Source of the DNA: Erythrophleum ivorense
Taxonomy: Eukaryota > Streptophyta > Magnoliopsida > Fabales > Fabaceae
Assembly (NCBI GenBank): GCA_026724425.1
Contig: JAIUCV010000003.1
Span: 59,511,088-59,575,087 of the forward strand
Length of the DNA stretch: 64,000 bases
Direction of reading: 5' to 3'
Position numbers and translations under genes: made by a program. This document shows, one piece after another, positions 59,291 through 64,000 of this stretch. Positions within the stretch are counted from its first letter, which is position 1. Each line of letters starts with the position of its first letter. Under the pieces are notes generated by a model. It was not told where the DNA came from. It saw only the letters and a program-made list of their open reading frames with translations, and did not search any database.

Positions 59291-61204
59291 TATAGTGATC
59301 TTGGTTGTTTTTTACATTATTTTTTAACAATTTTAAAGAGATATTCACAAGAGAACTTAAGATCAAAGTACTATTTTCAAGCACCAATTCTAGAAGCTGG
59401 AGAGGATGCCACAAATGAAAAAAGCAAAATGGTTGCTCAATTGAAGAAGCATGAAGAGGTTATGTTTGCATGCTGAGGCCACATTCTCAACACCTTGTTA
59501 GATAGGTTTTATGATCTTGACATAACTATACGATCACTGATGAATATTTGGAGATCTTTAAAAGAAAAATATAATAATAATGAGCAATAAGATATTGACA
59601 AATTTATTATGTTGAAATATTTTAAGTTTAATATGATTAATTCTATGTTGCTAAGTACTAATTTATGATACAATTTTTGGGGTGAACCATTATTGACGGC
59701 TTATCATAACTACAATATGATACCATAAAAAATAAGAAAGGTTTCTCCATATGAAATACATTAATAAAGGAAGCTTAACTTAAATTATTTTAAAATGTGG
59801 GAGTGTTTATTCTTTTATTGAGTTCTTGATCAAAGGACAACTAAATTAGAGCCAAGAGCCATAAAAGGCATTTTCTTAAGATATGCCCAAATTTCCAAGT
59901 TATAAGACTTAGTGTCTGATACAATTGTTAATATTAAAGATATAAAATTTATTAAGAATGATTATAAAATGATTTAAATCCCATAATAAAAGATTGTCAA
60001 GTGGATTAACATTCAATTCCCATAAAAAAAATCTTAATTAAATGATCAAAGTGACAAATATTTATGTTAAAATGAAATTGTTGAACCAAGAAGATATTGG
60101 GTAAATTTAAGCATATTAATGTTAATAATTTCAACACACCTTATGATCTTAATCTTAGATTAGAGGGAGACTAGTAGCACAATTAGTATATGTTAATGCT
60201 ATTGAAAACTTGATGTATACTACATTATACTAAACTAGATATAACTTTTGTTGTGTGCAAGAGATTTATGAGTAAACATAGTACAGATCATTGGAAAACT
60301 ATGAGAGTTTTCTTTTTTCATTATCTTAAAAAAATCATGAATTTAGGGGTTATATTATAATGATTATCCCGCTATACTAAAAAGTTACTTTGATACTAGT
60401 TGGATTTCAAATCTTAAAGATAATAAATTGATTTTATAATGGATTTTAACCAGAAGTGGTGGAGCCATATGTTATGCGTCAAAGAAACAAACGTGTATCT
60501 TACACTTTACTATAAAAGTTGAGTTTTTAAAGATGTAACATGAATTAGGAATTTGTTATATATATAGAGCTTTAACCACACTGAGTAACTAAGGCAATTA
60601 ATAGTAAATGATATAATTATCATCATATATAAAGTCCAAAAGGTCGTATAGTAAACTCATTGACAAAAGGTTTATTGAGGAAAAAGATTAAAGACTTCAC
60701 TACCAATGTGAGACTAAAACCTATAATCATCACTACCAACCTTATTTTGATAAAATACTAGTTTTAAGGTTTAATAGGAAAAACAAGTTATTTAATGATT
60801 TGAACACTAAGAAATAGGATTTAGTGTTGTAGGAGCATGGGCTAAAAAGCTCTTAATGGATCGTTAATTATATTATTTAAAGTTTCCATCTATATGAATA
60901 TAGGAGTAGTGCCACTCTAATAAAATATCTTAAAGGTTTTACTCTTGTAAATATTCATGAAACCTAAGATTAGCACATGGCCATAAAAGTGTTGAAGTAA
61001 TTAAATCTCATAAAATTTATTAGGGTATAATTATGTGTGTGGTTTTTCAACTTTAACAATATGAGTATAGGTTTACATCGATTAGACATCTATTATTTTA
61101 TTAGAACCTAGAAAACTTACACTAATAAAATGTTTAATCCTAGTGAAAAATTTTCTTATGCATAAATTGTGCTACTTATTAAAGCTTGTAAATTAGTGGA
61201 AGAA

Positions 61205-61750
61205 TGTTAAATAATTTATAATTTTAAAAGTTGTGGTGGTTCATGTACATATATTAATGAATAAAGAATGGGATGTATATTTATTGGCTTATCCAATGAA
61301 CAACTTTAAAAGTGGTTCATTTACATGTATTGATGACCAAAGAGTAGAATGCATGTCTATTAGTTTATTCAATGAACAAATGATTAAATGCACCTATCTA
61401 TATCTAATGAACAAAGGATTGAATGCATCTTTTTATTAATTCTAAGGGTTAGAGACATATAAAGCAATTCTCTTGCGAAGTATAAATAGACCATCATATG
61501 ACTTTGTGAAGTATAGATGAGAAACCATATGACTTTGTGAAATGTGGTTGAAAATAGAGTTTTACAAATTTAAAAATATTTTAAAATTATAAGAACATTT
61601 GGGAATTTTTTAAAATATTGCTAATTAAGAAACTCACAAAGGATTTGTTATATTTAGGGAGAGTATCGTCATCAATCTTTTAGTGGGCTAGAGTGAATAT
61701 CTTTTTAAATAAAATGGTTATTAAACTAGTAAAGACACTTATTTTTGGTT
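61205..61750 (+). repeat. 3' LTR of the Ty1-copia element
   Basis: Begins TGTTAAATAATTTATAATTT after the purine tract. It differs from the 5' LTR by many substitutions and small indels, so insertion was old. The right border is approximate; no 5-bp target duplication could be fixed. Confidence 0.75.
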
Positions 61751-62811
61751 TATTGTTCTGACTATAATTAAATTGTAGTTACAGTAATAATAATTAAATA
61801 TATATTTAAAATTTTATATATTAAAATTCTAATATAACAAATAAATATTAATAAGTTTTAAATATTTAATTTCTAATTTCATATTTTTTTAAAGATGTTT
61901 AAGAAGTATTTTTGAATTAAAAAATAAAAACTACCCATAATTAACATAACTGAGTTATTTTATTCTTTATTTGTAATACAATTCTCCAAGCCCTTCTTTT
62001 TTTTTTTCCCCAATAACCTAACAAGAAGATCCTGAATTGCAACGCCCAAATTCCATTCGAACTGTACCTCCCTACCACCTGTAATAAGCCAAACAACATT
62101 TCTTGATACAAAGCAAAGTAAGAACTCCGAATCTGCTTCCAAGCCATTAACGCTTCCATTACCACTTCCGTATGTATTTTGCATTGTAATGTTAATGAGT
62201 ATTAACAATAACTTAATATAATCTTTCACCACACAAGCATGTAGTTAATTCTGGGATTGATTTGGGTTAGACTGAATTATAACTTGTGAGAGAAAAGCCG
62301 AAATTCTTAGAAAGATCACGCAACATTTTGGTTTCGATAAATTCAATAGAGGCAGAGGTTGCTCAACCTCGAACAGTTAATATATAAACAAGAAAATTGC
62401 TGCATTGCCATAAAATATATTGATCTTCCCCGATCATTTTGTCTGAGCAATGCTCATATAAAGAGCAAAGCAGCGTTTAGGAATGTTGTTTGTGCTTGTC
62501 ATACAATTAACCCTGATGATATTAGCAATAAGCCTTTTAAACCAAGAACCATAATACTATATAGCAACTCCCAGAAGTTGAGCAGACATTTACTTTACAA
62601 ATGGATAAAGCTATGTTTAGAATGAGGAAGAAAAGGATGGAGATCTGGAAAAAAAGAGAGAGGATAAAATGAAAAGCAAAGAAGTATTACCAGTGCTGAG
62701 CCGCTATTAAGTCGTACAGGTCCCATGGAGGTCGTCCAAGCAACACCTGTGATGACACGGCAGAGAAACGGTTGCTTACTGGCTCCAGAAGCCCGTGATA
62801 TATTTGTCCAA
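61751..62811. other. Spacer with a possible unrecognised minus-strand gene
   Basis: 62690-62890 is GC-richer. On the minus strand it is open (MRDSIPPFKFGRRGTWTNIS onward) to a possible donor at GCACTG|GTAATA. A second open stretch lies at about 61960-62180. I could not join them into a known protein. Confidence 0.25.
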
Positions 62812-62863
62812 GTCCCACGTCGACCAAATTTGAAGGGAGGAATAGAATCTCTCATTATAAATA
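62812..62863 (+). promoter_or_regulatory. snRNA-type promoter motif pair (USE plus TATA)
   Basis: GTCCCACGTCG (62812-62822) differs at one base from the plant upstream sequence element RTCCCACATCG. TATAAATA (62856-62863) follows after 33 bp, the spacing used by Pol II-type plant snRNA genes. A transcript would start near 62888 at ATCTTTGATCGGG, which shares only its first seven bases with U4 snRNA and lacks an obvious Sm site. So no RNA gene is called; a diverged or dead snRNA locus is possible. Confidence 0.35.
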
Positions 62864-62899
62864 GCAAGCCACACCTATGTTTGTTACACATCTTTGATC

Positions 62900-64000
62900 G
62901 GGTTAGATGCTAATAACTGAGGCCAAAAATTTAAGATTTTGTCTTTCAAAACCAGGGACTTCTTGACTTGTGTGGGATTGATTGATTTTTTTGGTTTGGG
63001 ACTGATTTTTTTAAATTTTTGAGTAATTTTCTATTAAGTTGGTTTGGAAAGTTAGTTGGATCACAGCATGGTTTGATTTGTTGGTTGCTTTGATTTTAAT
63101 TATCATGAAAGAAAATGATTCAGTCGTGTTTTTGAGCAACGACTTATTGTATCGTGCGTTTTGCTATAATATTGTAGGAACTTATTGTACATGGCCTAAT
63201 TTTATGGAATTTCTTGGTATTTGTTAGGCAGTTTAAGAAAACCAAATAATGTTTTAAGTGATCAGTTCGTGGTCCTAGTTAAGAGATATAATCATCTAAT
63301 GCAGTAAACCTAGGCTCGTATAGTTAAGTGTATGTTAAAAGTGGAAAAAGGAAGCAATTTTTTCCTCTCAAAGGCCAAGCTGTTGTAGACAGTTTTTATA
63401 TCAGTTCGTTCTTGGTAAAAAAGATTAAGTGGGAAGGTATATACTTGTATAAGAAATAAAAAAAATTCAAACATTTTATTGCTAGAATTTTGATATGTCT
63501 ACATATAGAATTCAACTGAAATCAGGATATCAGAATATCCAATCATGAATGAAGGCATGAGATAAAAACATATTGGCTATTGATTGTGAGGCCCTGATTT
63601 TTGACTGGACGGCACACCAAAGGCCAACTAAAATCTTATCAGAAAAATACCCAAAAAAATTTTAGTTAGATCTAGTATTTTGTATTTGGTTGTTTTTTCT
63701 TTGGTGCTAACAAAATTTCATAGAAAAAGAAAAGAGTAAAGAATATGATAATAACATATCAACATTGGAAGCAGTTAGAAATAATTAGATCATCAGAATA
63801 TCTTCATTTTGATTCTGGTTACAACAATGTGAAAAACAAATTTATTTTGATATATATTCGATTCATGCTATAAAATAGGTCAAAGCAGTTCGGGTTTAGC
63901 AATGAACTCTTCATAGTAGTGGACACCTGTTAAACTTAATCATTGGATTAGTTCAATCTACCCGACAATTTAAACATACATAACCAAGCATGATGTTCAA
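62900..64000. other. Right-edge spacer, no gene recognised
   Basis: AT-rich with short open frames only. No repeat boundary or gene seen before the window ends. Confidence 0.4.

Larger units (their letters stand above)
58770..61750 (+). mobile_element. Internally deleted, decayed Ty1-copia retrotransposon
   Basis: Two direct LTRs flank an interior that reads, with stops and frameshifts, in copia order. A gag-like part (about 59400-59640) resembles 'HILNTLLDRFYDL' and 'IWRSLKEKYNN'. An integrase/RT linker (about 59680-59930) resembles 'NFWGEPLLTAYHNYNMIP' and 'DQRTTKLEPRAIKGIFLRYA'. An RNase H part (about 60230-60690) resembles 'ISNLKDNKLI' and 'GGAICYASKKQTCIS', and ends 'SLTKGLLRKKI'. Protease, most of integrase and most of the polymerase are missing. 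A purine tract AGTGGAAGAA directly precedes the 3' LTR, as in copia elements. Non-functional. Confidence 0.8.

Noticed and set aside
62595..62891. 98-aa minus-strand ORF with a possible splice donor
   Set aside because: It resembles no protein I know, no partner exon could be joined, and the tail is low-complexity. Mentioned only as a possible unrecognised gene.
1..64000. CRISPR array, prokaryotic operon, phage or toxin system
   Set aside because: The genome is clearly plant nuclear, and no regularly spaced repeats or prokaryotic-style gene clusters are present.

Overview
The window is nuclear DNA of a flowering plant, most likely a eudicot and perhaps woody. The evidence is interrupted genes with GT-AG introns, very AT-rich spacers, many short inverted-repeat elements, LINE and Ty1-copia debris, and proteins that match plant-only families. 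There are no operons, ribosome binding sites, CRISPR arrays or phage features, and I found no convincing tRNA or rRNA gene.

Layout. 1-10.8 kb is gene-poor: a decayed L1-type LINE (about 1.64-4.6 kb), a lone exon-like relic of a DUF4050-type gene (6.1 kb) and an inverted-end repeat (6.3-6.8 kb). 10.8-12.8 kb holds a single-exon fasciclin-like (FAS1) cell-wall protein gene, preceded by four tandem promoter repeats rich in TGGGCY/GGCCCA. 14.5-28.8 kb (minus) is an apparently intact 20-exon gene for a SEN1/senataxin-like RNA/DNA helicase, the orthologue of Arabidopsis MAGATAMA3, reconstructed at 829 aa. All eight long (12 bases or more) G/C homopolymers that I saw in the window lie in this transcription unit. 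31.86-32.4 kb holds a small acidic plant protein of unknown role. 34.6-39.0 kb (minus) is a five-exon copy of COP9 signalosome subunit 8 with splice sites kept but the reading frame broken. 41.1-41.9 kb is a large inverted repeat. 45.6-49.6 kb (minus) is a two-exon LEA2/NHL-type membrane protein gene with a 3.3-kb intron. 50-56 kb is mostly repeats. 56.9-57.5 kb is a broken RPA70-like fragment. 57.6-58.25 kb holds a PHR1-type site, a TATA box and a hairpin that looks like MIR399. 58.8-61.75 kb is an internally deleted Ty1-copia element with both LTRs. 62.8 kb has a USE plus TATA arrangement like that of plant snRNA genes.

The genes do not form one pathway. They are independent loci: cell-wall glycoprotein, RNA/DNA helicase, a lost copy of a photomorphogenesis regulator, a stress-type membrane protein and a possible phosphate-starvation microRNA. 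The most unusual items are the MIR399-like hairpin, which carries a miR399-like 3' arm on both strands, the CSN8 pseudogene with three single-base deletions that together restore frame, and the clustering of G/C homopolymers in an R-loop-helicase gene. All exon models and family assignments were made by eye and by recall of family sequences. No search or folding was run.
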